Assembly (NCBI GenBank): GCA_052143835.1
Contig: JBKQRV010000192.1
Location: forward strand, 3,646-67,645
Length of the DNA: 64,000 nt
DNA from: DASPPM01 sp052143835
GTDB lineage: Bacteria > Pseudomonadota > Alphaproteobacteria > JACZXZ01
Direction: 5' to 3'
Below the pieces are notes generated by a model that was not told the DNA's origin, searched no databases, and worked only from the letters and a program-made list of their open reading frames with translations. Positions 16,282 to 24,829 of the stretch are shown here, one piece after another. The first letter of the stretch is position 1. Every line of letters begins with the position of its first letter. A program made the translations under genes and the position numbers.

Positions 16282-18627
16282 TTGAGCCGGAGCGGGATGG
16301 AGGAGGAGATCGGCAACGAGGCCGAAGGCGTCGCGCCCCCGGGGGCGGGCGGGCTCGTGCCTGCCGAAGCGCAAGCCGCCGCGGTCGTGCCGCCGGCGGC
16401 CAACGCAGGCGAGCCGGCGCCGCATATGGAGCTGCACTGGCTGCGCGCCGATTCCCGCACTTTGAGTGCCAGCGGGTTCCGCCGCCTGCTGCGCCGACAC
16501 CGCTGGCTCATCCTCGGCACCGCGGCGGCCATCACCGCGCTCACGGCGGCCTATGTCTTCAGCGTCACTCCCCTCTATCGCGCCGAGGCCAAGGTTCTCG
16601 TCGAAGGCGACAAGGGCCAGTCGCTCAACCTGCAAGGGCTGGTGCCCGGAGCACAACCCGACCTTACGGCGATTGAGACCCAGGCCGCGATCATCGCTTC
16701 CTCCGAGCTCGCCTCCAAGGCGGTCGATCGGCTCCATCTCGTGGATGACCCGCGCTACAACCCCGAGCTCCGGCCGTCGGGAGGCGGATTGCTGGCGCGC
16801 GCCGGCCGCGTCTTCGGCTGGCTCGGCGGCTTGTTCGGGGGCGGAGAGCCGAAAGCGGACGCCGCATCGGCCGAGCTGCTCCACGAGGCGATCATCAACA
16901 GGTACCTTGCGGGCCTGCGCGTCGTTCCCGATGAGAAGTCGCGGGTCATCAGCGTGGCCTACGACTCGCCGAGCCCCGACTTCTCGGCCCGCGCCGCGAA
17001 CACTGCGGCGGCGCTTTATGTCGAGCAGGCAGCACCCAAGCCGGACAGCACTGCCAAGAGCGCGGGCCCGGCGGGAGCGAGCGCGACCGAGCTCGGCGAC
17101 CGGGTCGCGGCGGCCGAGCGCAGGCTCGCGGAGTTCCATAGCAGCTCCGCCGGCGCCGGCAATGCCTTGATCTATCAGCAGCAGCTCGCGCGGCTCGACG
17201 GCGATCTTTCCCAGCTGCGCCTCGACATCGCGGACGCGAAGGCGAAAAGCGACCAGGCGCAGCAGCTCGCCGCCTCGGACAAGGCCATGTCCGTGGAAAC
17301 CCCCATCGACGACGCGGTCGTGCAGGACCTGCGTCAGCAGTACAACAAGCTGCAAGCCGACCTCGCCGAGCTCAGGACCGAGTACACCGATAGCCATCCG
17401 AAGGTCCAGGAAGTGCTCGCCCAGCAAGCGGAGCTTCGCGGCAAGATTCGAGCCGAGCTCGGCAAAGTGGCGCAGACGCTGCGCAGCCAATACGACCAGC
17501 TCAAGGCGCGCGAGCAGAAGCTCATGCAGGACGAGAGCCGGCTGCAAGCCAAGATCAACGAGCAGAGCGGCGCCGAGGCCAAGAAGGCGGCCCTCGAATC
17601 GGACGTCAAGACGAGCCGCGAGCTTTATCAGGCCATGCTCGCGCGCATCAATCAGCAGCCGAGCGCCGACGGCGAGAAGGCGCGGCAGCCGGCGACGCGC
17701 ATCATCTCCGAGGCGGCGGTGCCGACGAGTCCGGTTTACCCGCAAAAGGCCGCCACGGTCGGCGCGGCCTTCGGCCTCTCGCTCGTCATCGGCATCCTGC
17801 TGGCGCTCGTCATCGAGTATGTCGAAAGCGGCTTCCGCACGCGCTCCGAGCTCGAGTCGCGCACCGGGCTCGCCGTGCTCGGCCTGGTACCGCTTGCGCC
17901 CAAGAGCGCCAACCCGAAGCCGCCCCACATGCGCGCGCTTGACGAGCCGAACTCGACCTACGGCGAAGCGATCCGCTCGTTGCGCTCGGCATTGCTCCAG
18001 CCCCGCGGCGGCTACCGCCCGCGCGTGATCATGGTCACCTCCTCGATACCGGGGGAAGGCAAAACCTCGACGGCCGTCTCCATCGCCACCACGGCGGCGC
18101 GCGCGCGGCTCAAGACCATTCTCGTCGAATGCGACGTGCTGCGTCCCTCGCTTTACAATGCGCTCCACTGCTCGATCGGCCCCGGACTGGGGGACTATCT
18201 CGCGGGACGCGCCCGTATCGAGGAGGTCGTGCGCGTCGACCCGGTCTCGGGTGCGCATTACATAACGGCCGGCGACCCCATGCCGAGCGCGAGCGAGCTC
18301 CTCGACAGCGAAGGCCTCCGCCTCCTCGTGACGGGCATGCGGGAGATCTACGATCTCGTGGTCATCGACTCGCCGCCCGTGCTCGCGGTCTCGGATACGG
18401 TCGTCGTCCAACGCCTCGTCGACGAGACGGTCTTCCTCGTGCGCTGGAAGAAGACGCCCCGCGATATCGTATTCGCGGCATTGAGGCAAATCGCCGAGAG
18501 CGGCGGCACCATCGCGGGGCTGGCGCTGACCCAGGTCGATGTGCGCAAGCACTCCATCTACGAATTCGGCAAGCACGCCGACAAGTATTACAGCGCCTAT
18601 CGCAGCTATCACTCGGACGCCGCCTGA
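16282..18627 (+). CDS. Polysaccharide copolymerase / BY-kinase (Wzz-Wzc-like)
   Basis: A 781-residue inner-membrane protein. It has a Wzz-type first helix near residues 75-92, a long periplasmic coiled-coil region, a second helix near 490-515 and a cytoplasmic bacterial tyrosine kinase. Walker A is SSIPGEGKTSTA (about 587-598), Walker A' ILVECDVLRPS (about 613-623) and Walker B DLVVIDSPPVL (about 690-700). The C-terminus has five tyrosines (YEFGKHADKYYSAYRSYH), the expected autophosphorylation cluster. Family members control chain length and export of exopolysaccharide or capsule. The start is TTG 16282 after AGAGGAG, or ATG 16297. It heads the envelope-polysaccharide region. Confidence 0.9.
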   Translation: MSRSGMEEEIGNEAEGVAPPGAGGLVPAEAQAAAVVPPAANAGEPAPHMELHWLRADSRTLSASGFRRLLRRHRWLILGTAAAITALTAAYVFSVTPLYRAEAKVLVEGDKGQSLNLQGLVPGAQPDLTAIETQAAIIASSELASKAVDRLHLVDDPRYNPELRPSGGGLLARAGRVFGWLGGLFGGGEPKADAASAELLHEAIINRYLAGLRVVPDEKSRVISVAYDSPSPDFSARAANTAAALYVEQAAPKPDSTAKSAGPAGASATELGDRVAAAERRLAEFHSSSAGAGNALIYQQQLARLDGDLSQLRLDIADAKAKSDQAQQLAASDKAMSVETPIDDAVVQDLRQQYNKLQADLAELRTEYTDSHPKVQEVLAQQAELRGKIRAELGKVAQTLRSQYDQLKAREQKLMQDESRLQAKINEQSGAEAKKAALESDVKTSRELYQAMLARINQQPSADGEKARQPATRIISEAAVPTSPVYPQKAATVGAAFGLSLVIGILLALVIEYVESGFRTRSELESRTGLAVLGLVPLAPKSANPKPPHMRALDEPNSTYGEAIRSLRSALLQPRGGYRPRVIMVTSSIPGEGKTSTAVSIATTAARARLKTILVECDVLRPSLYNALHCSIGPGLGDYLAGRARIEEVVRVDPVSGAHYITAGDPMPSASELLDSEGLRLLVTGMREIYDLVVIDSPPVLAVSDTVVVQRLVDETVFLVRWKKTPRDIVFAALRQIAESGGTIAGLALTQVDVRKHSIYEFGKHADKYYSAYRSYHSDAA

Positions 18628-18673
18628 GCGGCCGAACGCCCGCCCCTTGCTTGCCTCGCTTAGGACCCGAACC

Positions 18674-19651
18674 ATGAGTTCCGAGCCCCGGCTGCTTTAT
18701 CTCTCGCGCGCGAGCGTCGAGCAAGTCGGCCTCTCGCTCGCGGAGGTGGAGGCGGCGGTCGAGCACGCCTTTCGCGCCAAGGCCGAGGGAGAGGCGACGC
18801 TGCCGCCCAAGGTCGGCTTCCGCGCCACCTCCCTGAGCGCCTACTTCCTGCCCATGGCCGGGGCCCTTCACGTCCCGCCCGTGGCGGGAGTCAAATGGGT
18901 GACCGTCGGCCACGAGAACCTTGCGCTCGGGCTGCCGAGCATCGCCGCACTCGTGGTGCTCAACGATCTCGAGACCGGGGTGCCGACCGCGATCGTCGAA
19001 GGCTCATGGATCACCGCGACGCGCACCGCGGCAGCGAGCGCCATTGCCGCGCGCCATCTTGCCCGCGAGGGCTCCGCGCGCATCGGCTTCGTCGCTTGCG
19101 GCCTCCAGGCCCGCAGTCACATGGCGGCGCTCAAGCGGCATTTTCCGCTCAAGGAGGCCGTGCTCTACAGCCGCCGCCGCGCGACCGCAGAGGCCTTCGC
19201 GGCCGAGCTCGCCGCCGAGGGAGTGCGCGCGCAGGTGACGGAGGCACCGCGCCAAGCGGTGGCAGGAATGGATATCGTGGTGACGAGCGTGCCGCCGGAG
19301 CCCGGGCCGCACCGCTTCCTCGACCCCGACTGGCTCTCGCCGGGCGCCTTCGCCACCCTCGTCGATCTCGGCCGCTCGTGGCAGCCGGAGGGCTTCGCGC
19401 GCATCGACCGCGTCATGACCGACGACCGCGCGCAGAGCGAAGCCGTCGCCAAGGCGACCGGCCTTCCCTATGGCGGACCCTTTCATGCCGAGCTCGGCGA
19501 GCTCATCGTCGGCAAGGCCCGGGCGCGCGCGAACGAGGAGGAGCGCATCGTCTTCCTCCATCCGGGCATCGCCCTTGCCGACCTCGCGCTCGCGCATGCA
19601 ATCCGCGAGCGCGCCATCGCGCGCGATCTGGGCCTCTGGCTGCCGCTCTGA
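18674..19651 (+). CDS. Ornithine cyclodeaminase / mu-crystallin family protein
   Basis: A 325-residue NAD(P)-binding protein. Family motifs include GVKWVTVGHENLALGLPS, EGSWITATRTAAASAIAARH and the Rossmann segment ARIGFVACGLQARSHMAAL. Members include ornithine cyclodeaminase, alanine dehydrogenase and ketimine reductases; the substrate cannot be told from sequence. ATG 18674 starts 46 bases after the BY-kinase stop on the same strand. Position within the polysaccharide region suggests co-expression but no obvious functional link. Confidence 0.85.
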   Translation: MSSEPRLLYLSRASVEQVGLSLAEVEAAVEHAFRAKAEGEATLPPKVGFRATSLSAYFLPMAGALHVPPVAGVKWVTVGHENLALGLPSIAALVVLNDLETGVPTAIVEGSWITATRTAAASAIAARHLAREGSARIGFVACGLQARSHMAALKRHFPLKEAVLYSRRRATAEAFAAELAAEGVRAQVTEAPRQAVAGMDIVVTSVPPEPGPHRFLDPDWLSPGAFATLVDLGRSWQPEGFARIDRVMTDDRAQSEAVAKATGLPYGGPFHAELGELIVGKARARANEEERIVFLHPGIALADLALAHAIRERAIARDLGLWLPL

Positions 19652-19797
19652 GCCCGTCCTCGGCTGCCTTCAGCCGGCGCGCGGCGCGTTCAATGTGCTT
19701 GGTCCACAACCTCGATTTGGCGTATCGTCGCGGGCAAGCTTAGGACATCCGGAAAATCTCGGCTTATCGAGCCTTCCATCTTTCTGAGGCGAGTTTA

Positions 19798-20799
19798 ATG
19801 ACGCGCGTTCCGAACGTCTTCCATTTCGTCTTCGGCTTCCTGCCGCAATCGGAGCCGTTTCACCTCATGCATTACCTCTGCCTCGCCTCCTGCGTCGGCG
19901 TGAACCGGCCGGATGCGGTGTTCTTCCACTGCCAGCACGAGCCTTGGGGCGAATATTGGGAGCGCATCCGCCCCGCGCTCACGATTCGCCACATCGAGCC
20001 TGACCCGTTCATTGCCTCGTTCCGCTACAAGGACCCCGCGCTGGAGCGCTTGCGCTACGCCCATATCACCGATGTGGCGCGGCTCAAGGTCATCGACGAG
20101 CATGGCGGCATCTACGCCGACATGGACACGCTGTTCGTCTCTCCCGTCCCGGCGCCCTTCTTCGAGCGCTCGTTCGTCATGGGCAAGGAGAAAACGGACC
20201 TCGGCGACGCGGCAGGTAGGGAAGCGGGAGGGTCCCTATGCAATGCTTGGATGATGGGGGAGCCGGGTGCGCCTTTCGTCCATGAGTGGCTCGTGCGGAT
20301 CAAGGAGACCTTCGACGGGTCCTGGAATGCCCATGCCTGCCTGGCTCCCTACCGCCTCAGCCGCGAGCATCCGGATTGGATTCACGTTGAGCCGGAGAGA
20401 TCGTTCTTTTACTTCGACTACAATGCGCCCGGTTTGCGCGACATCTTCACGCGCCGGGTCGCCGACCTCGCCGGCGTCTACAGCATCCACCTGTGGAGCC
20501 ATCGCTGGTGGAACGCCAATCTCCGGGGTCCCATTACGTTCCACGCGGGGCGCCTGACCCCGGCTTATGTGCGCCACGCCGAGACCACCTACGCGGAAGT
20601 CGCGCGCAGTGTCCTGCCGCCCGATTTCGGACGCCAGAGCGCCCGGAGGTGGGCCGGCGAGAGGCGGCACAATGCGTGGGAGGATGCGCTGTGGCGTATC
20701 ATCGGCCCGCCGGGGCGGCTCGAACGGCGCCTGCGGCGGACGCGGAACCGGAGAGCCAAGCGCCTCGCCCGAATGACGGAGCCTCAGCGTCAGAGCTGA
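19798..20799 (+). CDS. Glycosyltransferase with DXD motif (GT32/capsular type)
   Basis: A 333-residue protein. The hallmark segment ARLKVIDEHGGIYADMDTLF (residues about 93-112) contains the DXD metal/nucleotide-sugar motif typical of the Gly_transf_sug (GT32-like) family. The N-terminal NVFHFVFGFLPQSEPFHLMH start also fits that family. The C-terminus is strongly basic. It probably transfers a sugar in synthesis or decoration of the surface polysaccharide handled by the upstream BY-kinase. GAGGCGAG precedes ATG 19798. Confidence 0.83.
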   Translation: MTRVPNVFHFVFGFLPQSEPFHLMHYLCLASCVGVNRPDAVFFHCQHEPWGEYWERIRPALTIRHIEPDPFIASFRYKDPALERLRYAHITDVARLKVIDEHGGIYADMDTLFVSPVPAPFFERSFVMGKEKTDLGDAAGREAGGSLCNAWMMGEPGAPFVHEWLVRIKETFDGSWNAHACLAPYRLSREHPDWIHVEPERSFFYFDYNAPGLRDIFTRRVADLAGVYSIHLWSHRWWNANLRGPITFHAGRLTPAYVRHAETTYAEVARSVLPPDFGRQSARRWAGERRHNAWEDALWRIIGPPGRLERRLRRTRNRRAKRLARMTEPQRQS

Positions 20800-20855
20800 A
20801 CGCGGCTCGAAGCGCGCCCTACCCTTCGTCTCCTCCACTCAAGAGCGGCTAGACC

Positions 20856-22067
20856 ATGCGTGAGCGCTTGATCAATGCCGGCCTGGTTGCGGTATCCCTC
20901 CTGGTGGGATATCTCGTGCTCGACTTCGGCCTTTTCCATCGCTTCATCGACCGGGTTCCGCTGCGATTGAATCAGCACCTCGGGAAGGTGAAGATCTTCG
21001 GGCAAAGCTCGAAGGAAGGCCCCATTCCCCGCGACTACATCGCGGTCTTCGGCGATTCTTACGCTGCCGGCGCTGGTGACTGGCTCATCGAGGTCGGCGA
21101 TCACGGCAATCCCGACTTCCAGGCGACGCATGTGTTGCACCATTTGACGGGCCGCGATGTCGTCACCTTCGGCGCGGTCGGCACCGGACAATTGCAGAAT
21201 ATGGTCATCGAACCCGTCAAGACCTTCGAGAGCATCAACATCGGCAGCGCTTTTCACCTAAACCCGCCGAAGCAGATCTTTGCCTACTTCTATGAGGCCG
21301 CCTACTTGAGCCGCAATCTCCACGAGATTCGCGAGCTTCTCCGCCGCACCAACGGCCGTCCGAGCGAAGCGGACATCGCTGCCTATGTGCACGAGGTGGC
21401 GGCGGAGGAAAGCGCACGCGTTCGCCACGGATGGTATCCCTGGAAGAACGCCTTCCTCATGGACTTCGCGCTCAACCTCCTGCGCTACAACTGGCATCAG
21501 CTCTTGGGTCGAAATCCCCCCACGCCGCGCTTCCACCCAGCGCTGCCCGGCACGGTAACCGCCGCGCGAATCGGCGGCCGCACGCTCGAGCTCCCCGACG
21601 GTCTGCAAGGCCCCGACCTCGAGCTTACGCCGGAGCAAACCGCGATCGGCGTCGAGGTGTTTCGCGCCAGCCTGACCTTTCTCCGCGACTATTTTCCCGG
21701 CGTGCCGATCACGGTCGTATACATTCCCGCCGTGCTGAGCGCCTACGACGTTGTCTCGGACAAGGTATCCGTCGCCGTCCAGCCCTATAATTCACCCAGA
21801 TACCAAATCGTCCACGACGCCAAGGCCGTGCCGGCGCGCAGCGACGAAATCTGCCGACTGATTCAGGCCGCGACGGCACGCGTGGGCGTAGGGTTCCTCG
21901 ACACGCGCAGTGCCATGCGCGCCGCGAGCGCGAAAGAGCAATTGCACGGCCCGCTCGATTGGGACCACTTCAACCGTTACGGCTACACCACGTTCGCCGA
22001 GGTTCTCGCCAAAGCTCTTGTTGCGGGCAACGTGACGGGAAGTTGCGCGCAGCTCTCGATGCAGTGA
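20856..22067 (+). CDS. Membrane-anchored SGNH-hydrolase-like protein
   Basis: A 403-residue protein with one N-terminal membrane anchor (LINAGLVAVSLLVGYLVLDF). An SGNH/GDSL-like block I, VFGDSYAAG, carries a Ser near residue 66. The C-terminal DWDHFNRYGYTTFAEVL (about 367-383) contains the Asp-x-x-His pair. SGNH proteins often add or remove acyl groups on polysaccharides. Placement between two glycosyltransferase genes supports a role in modifying the exopolysaccharide. No acetyl-donor partner (MBOAT type) is in the window, so esterase versus transferase is open. Confidence 0.72.
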   Translation: MRERLINAGLVAVSLLVGYLVLDFGLFHRFIDRVPLRLNQHLGKVKIFGQSSKEGPIPRDYIAVFGDSYAAGAGDWLIEVGDHGNPDFQATHVLHHLTGRDVVTFGAVGTGQLQNMVIEPVKTFESINIGSAFHLNPPKQIFAYFYEAAYLSRNLHEIRELLRRTNGRPSEADIAAYVHEVAAEESARVRHGWYPWKNAFLMDFALNLLRYNWHQLLGRNPPTPRFHPALPGTVTAARIGGRTLELPDGLQGPDLELTPEQTAIGVEVFRASLTFLRDYFPGVPITVVYIPAVLSAYDVVSDKVSVAVQPYNSPRYQIVHDAKAVPARSDEICRLIQAATARVGVGFLDTRSAMRAASAKEQLHGPLDWDHFNRYGYTTFAEVLAKALVAGNVTGSCAQLSMQ

Positions 22068-22325
22068 GCCACGCGCGATCCTCTTTGATATCCTTTCACC
22101 GCGTCTTCCGTTTTTCCGGCGAGGCAGCGGCGATGCCAAGCTACACTCTTCCGCTCGAGCCGCTTCTTGCCACCCTTGCGGCCGGCTGGTTCGGGCCGGC
22201 GACCGCCACGCTCGCCGCCCCCCTCCTCCCGCGCTCATGACGTGGTAGGAAGGCAGCGAGGTTTGCGGCATGATCGGAGAAGTTAGCCGGGTGCCGCTCG
22301 AACGCCGCTCGAACGGAGGTGGACC

Positions 22326-23297
22326 ATGACCGCCCATCCTTGGCTTGGCGCGCTGGAGACGAGCGCTCAAGCGCGGCACCGCCCGAGAGTGGCGGTGCTG
22401 CTGCCCTGCCTGAATGAGGCGCGCGCCATCGCGGACGTGGTCCGTGCCTTTGCGGCGGCCCTGCCGGATGCGACCGTCTACGTCTACGACAACGGCTCGG
22501 CCGACGACACAGGCGTGCGCGCGGCAGCGGCGGGTGCCGTGGTACGGCGCGAGGCGCAGCGCGGCAAGGGCAACGTGGTGCGCCGCATGTTCGCCGACAT
22601 CGAGGCCGACATCTTCGTGCTCGTCGACGGAGACGGCACTTACGACGCGCCCTCGGCACCGGGGCTGATCGCCGAGCTGCGGCGCCAGCAGCTCGACATG
22701 ATCGTGGGCGCGCGCGTCAGCAGTCCGAAGACGGCATACCGGCCAGGCCATGTGATTGGCAACAAGGCGCTCAGCGCCGTGGTGGGCGCGCTTTTCGGCA
22801 ATCGCTTCCACGACGTGCTTTCCGGCTACCGGGTGCTCTCGCGGCGCTTCGTCAAATCCTTCCCGGCGCTGAGCCAGGGCTTCGAGATCGAGGCCGAGCT
22901 CGCCATCCATGCGCTCTCGCTCCGCATGCCCGTCGCCGAGGTGCTGACCCCCTATGGCGCGAGAGCCGGCGGCTCCGCGAGCAAGCTCAGGACATACCGC
23001 GACGGTCTGCGCATCCTCTTGGCCATCTTCAAGCTGGTGAAGGAGGAGCGTCCGCTGCTCTTCTTCACTTGGCTTTTTGCCCTTCTGGCACTCGCGTCGA
23101 TCGTCATCGCCTATCCGATCGTGGTGACCTATGTCGAGACCGGACTGGTTCCGCGCATGCCCACGGCGGTGCTGTGCACGGGCTTGATGATCCTCGCGTT
23201 CCTCAGCCTCGTTTGCGGCTTCATCCTCGACACGGTGACGCACGGCCGGCGCGAGATGAAGCGTCTCGCCTATCTGGCGAACCCCTCCGCCGAGTAA
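22326..23297 (+). CDS. GT2 family glycosyltransferase with C-terminal membrane helices
   Basis: A 323-residue inverting glycosyltransferase. The nucleotide-sugar fold starts with VAVLLPCLNEARAIADVVRA, with a metal motif VDGDGTYD near residues 100-107. Two membrane spans lie near the C-terminus (LLFFTWLFALLALASIVIAY and LCTGLMILAFLSLVCGFIL). This layout is typical of enzymes that load a sugar on a polyprenyl phosphate carrier. A strong GGAGGTGG site precedes ATG 22326. Its 3' end overlaps the convergent DUF1275 gene by 28 bases. Confidence 0.88.
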   Translation: MTAHPWLGALETSAQARHRPRVAVLLPCLNEARAIADVVRAFAAALPDATVYVYDNGSADDTGVRAAAAGAVVRREAQRGKGNVVRRMFADIEADIFVLVDGDGTYDAPSAPGLIAELRRQQLDMIVGARVSSPKTAYRPGHVIGNKALSAVVGALFGNRFHDVLSGYRVLSRRFVKSFPALSQGFEIEAELAIHALSLRMPVAEVLTPYGARAGGSASKLRTYRDGLRILLAIFKLVKEERPLLFFTWLFALLALASIVIAYPIVVTYVETGLVPRMPTAVLCTGLMILAFLSLVCGFILDTVTHGRREMKRLAYLANPSAE

Positions 23298-23908
23298 AGC
23301 GCCAGCCAGCCGGCAAAGAGGGCGAGGAGAATTGCCGGCAGGATGAGCGGCAGGCGCAGTCCGCCGAAGAGGAGAACCTCGAAAGCGGCGCCGATGCCGT
23401 AGAAGAGCCAGGCGACGGCGAAGATGAGCCGCGGCGCGGGGCGCGGGGCGGCGCTCCTTTCGCGTGGCGGCGGCCACAGCCCCTCGATCAGGCCGCTCGC
23501 CAAGCGGCATATGGTCGCCGTGATCACGACCGTATAGAGGCTGGTCCCGGCGAACTGGGTGAGCGCCGCGCCCTGCAGCCCCATCCCCAAGGCGAGGAGT
23601 GCGAGCTCCGAGGCCGCATCGAGCGGCGCCAGCGCCGCCGCCAGCAGGAGGGCCGCCTGGAAGAGGAGCGGCAGCCAGACGCCCTGCGGCAGCGCGCGCT
23701 TGAGGAGGGTCGCGATCAAGGCACCGGCGAAGAACGACGCCAGCGTCGAGCCGTAGGTCGCGGCGCGCGCCCACTCGCCCTGTGCGAGCACGATCGAGAG
23801 CAGCACCGTGTTCCCCGTCATGTTGGCCGCGAAGACGTTGCCAAGCTGGACGTAGCCGAGCGCGTCGACATAGCCGGCAATCCCGCAGAGGAGCGCTGCC
23901 TGCCACAT
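23270..23908 (-). CDS. YoaK/DUF1275 family membrane protein
   Basis: A 212-residue six-helix membrane protein. The conserved N-terminus ALLCGIAGYVDALGYVQLGN continues as VFAANMTGNTV, the DUF1275 signature. Function is unknown for the family; transport has been suggested. ATG 23908 with GAGGCGG upstream matches homologues, and the longer frame to 24037 does not. It is convergent with the GT2 gene and divergent from the protease gene. Confidence 0.87.
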   Translation of the reverse strand: MWQAALLCGIAGYVDALGYVQLGNVFAANMTGNTVLLSIVLAQGEWARAATYGSTLASFFAGALIATLLKRALPQGVWLPLLFQAALLLAAALAPLDAASELALLALGMGLQGAALTQFAGTSLYTVVITATICRLASGLIEGLWPPPRERSAAPRPAPRLIFAVAWLFYGIGAAFEVLLFGGLRLPLILPAILLALFAGWLALYSAEGFAR

Positions 23909-23999
23909 GACACCGCCTCTAACATTTGACGGGCGCTCTGGCCAGCGCGATGAATAGCTCGCCCAGGAGAGCAAGGGCGAGGGAACGACGGACGGGATC

Positions 24000-24809
24000 A
24001 TGCGCGCGCGCCGGGCAATCACGGTCGCTCTACTCACGGCACTCGCGGCCGTCTTCGCCCGCGCGGCGGCGGCCGAGCAGGCCTATCCCTGGAGCGCCAT
24101 CGGCAGGCTCGAACGCCCGGGCGGATACTGCACGGGCGTGCTGATCGGCCGCCGTGTCGTGCTGACGGCCGCCCATTGTCTCTTTCATCCCTTCGAAAGG
24201 CGATGGCTCCCGGCCTCGAGCTTCTTCTTCATTCCGGGTTACGGCACGCCTCAGCAAAGCCGGCGCTCGATCGCCCGGGACTACCGCATCGCCCCCGGCT
24301 ACAGTCCCCTAAGACGCCCGGCAATGGAGTCGGAGGGCGTCGACCTCGCCCTCGTGCTGCTTGTCGAGGGCGTCGGCGACGAGGCCGGATTCATTCCGTG
24401 GCTTCGCGGCCCCGCGCTCGAACGCACACTTCGCGGGCCGGCCGGAGCCGACCTCCTCGAGGCCGGATATGCCCGCAATCGCCCCTATCGCCTGACCGTG
24501 CACGAGCATTGCCGCGTCTTGGAGTACTACGGCGATCGCGATCTCTTCCTCCATAACTGCATCTCGCTTAGAGGCGAGTCGGGCTCCCCCCTCCTCGCCC
24601 GCTTGGGCGGCCAATTCGACATCGTCGGGATCGAAATCGGCATCGCCGGCAGCGATGAGGAGTGGAGCCAGCGCTGGGGTGCAGCGGCAACGGTGCAAGT
24701 CCTCGAGCGGATGCTTGCCGATCCCCGCGACCGCTTCGCGCCGCTCTCGGACGCGGATGTCTGGGGCGATCCGAGGAACCGCATTCCGCCTGCGAGCCCC
24801 CGGCGCTGA
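24000..24809 (+). CDS. Exported trypsin-like (S1/V8-type) serine protease
   Basis: A 269-residue protein with a signal peptide (MRARRAITVALLTALAAVFA, cleaved near residue 26). The catalytic triad is His in LTAAHCLF (about 58), Asp in GVDLALVLL (about 114) and Ser in RGESGSPLL (about 194). Cysteines near the active-site His and Ser could form the usual disulfides. It is likely periplasmic or secreted. It does not have the PDZ domains of DegP types. No dedicated substrate is visible nearby. Confidence 0.85.
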   Translation: MRARRAITVALLTALAAVFARAAAAEQAYPWSAIGRLERPGGYCTGVLIGRRVVLTAAHCLFHPFERRWLPASSFFFIPGYGTPQQSRRSIARDYRIAPGYSPLRRPAMESEGVDLALVLLVEGVGDEAGFIPWLRGPALERTLRGPAGADLLEAGYARNRPYRLTVHEHCRVLEYYGDRDLFLHNCISLRGESGSPLLARLGGQFDIVGIEIGIAGSDEEWSQRWGAAATVQVLERMLADPRDRFAPLSDADVWGDPRNRIPPASPRR

Positions 24810-24829
24810 GCGCCCTCGCCGCTGCCGGA

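Noticed and set aside
16246..18675. 809-codon leftward open frame
   Set aside because: It is antisense to the BY-kinase gene and shows only shadow composition.
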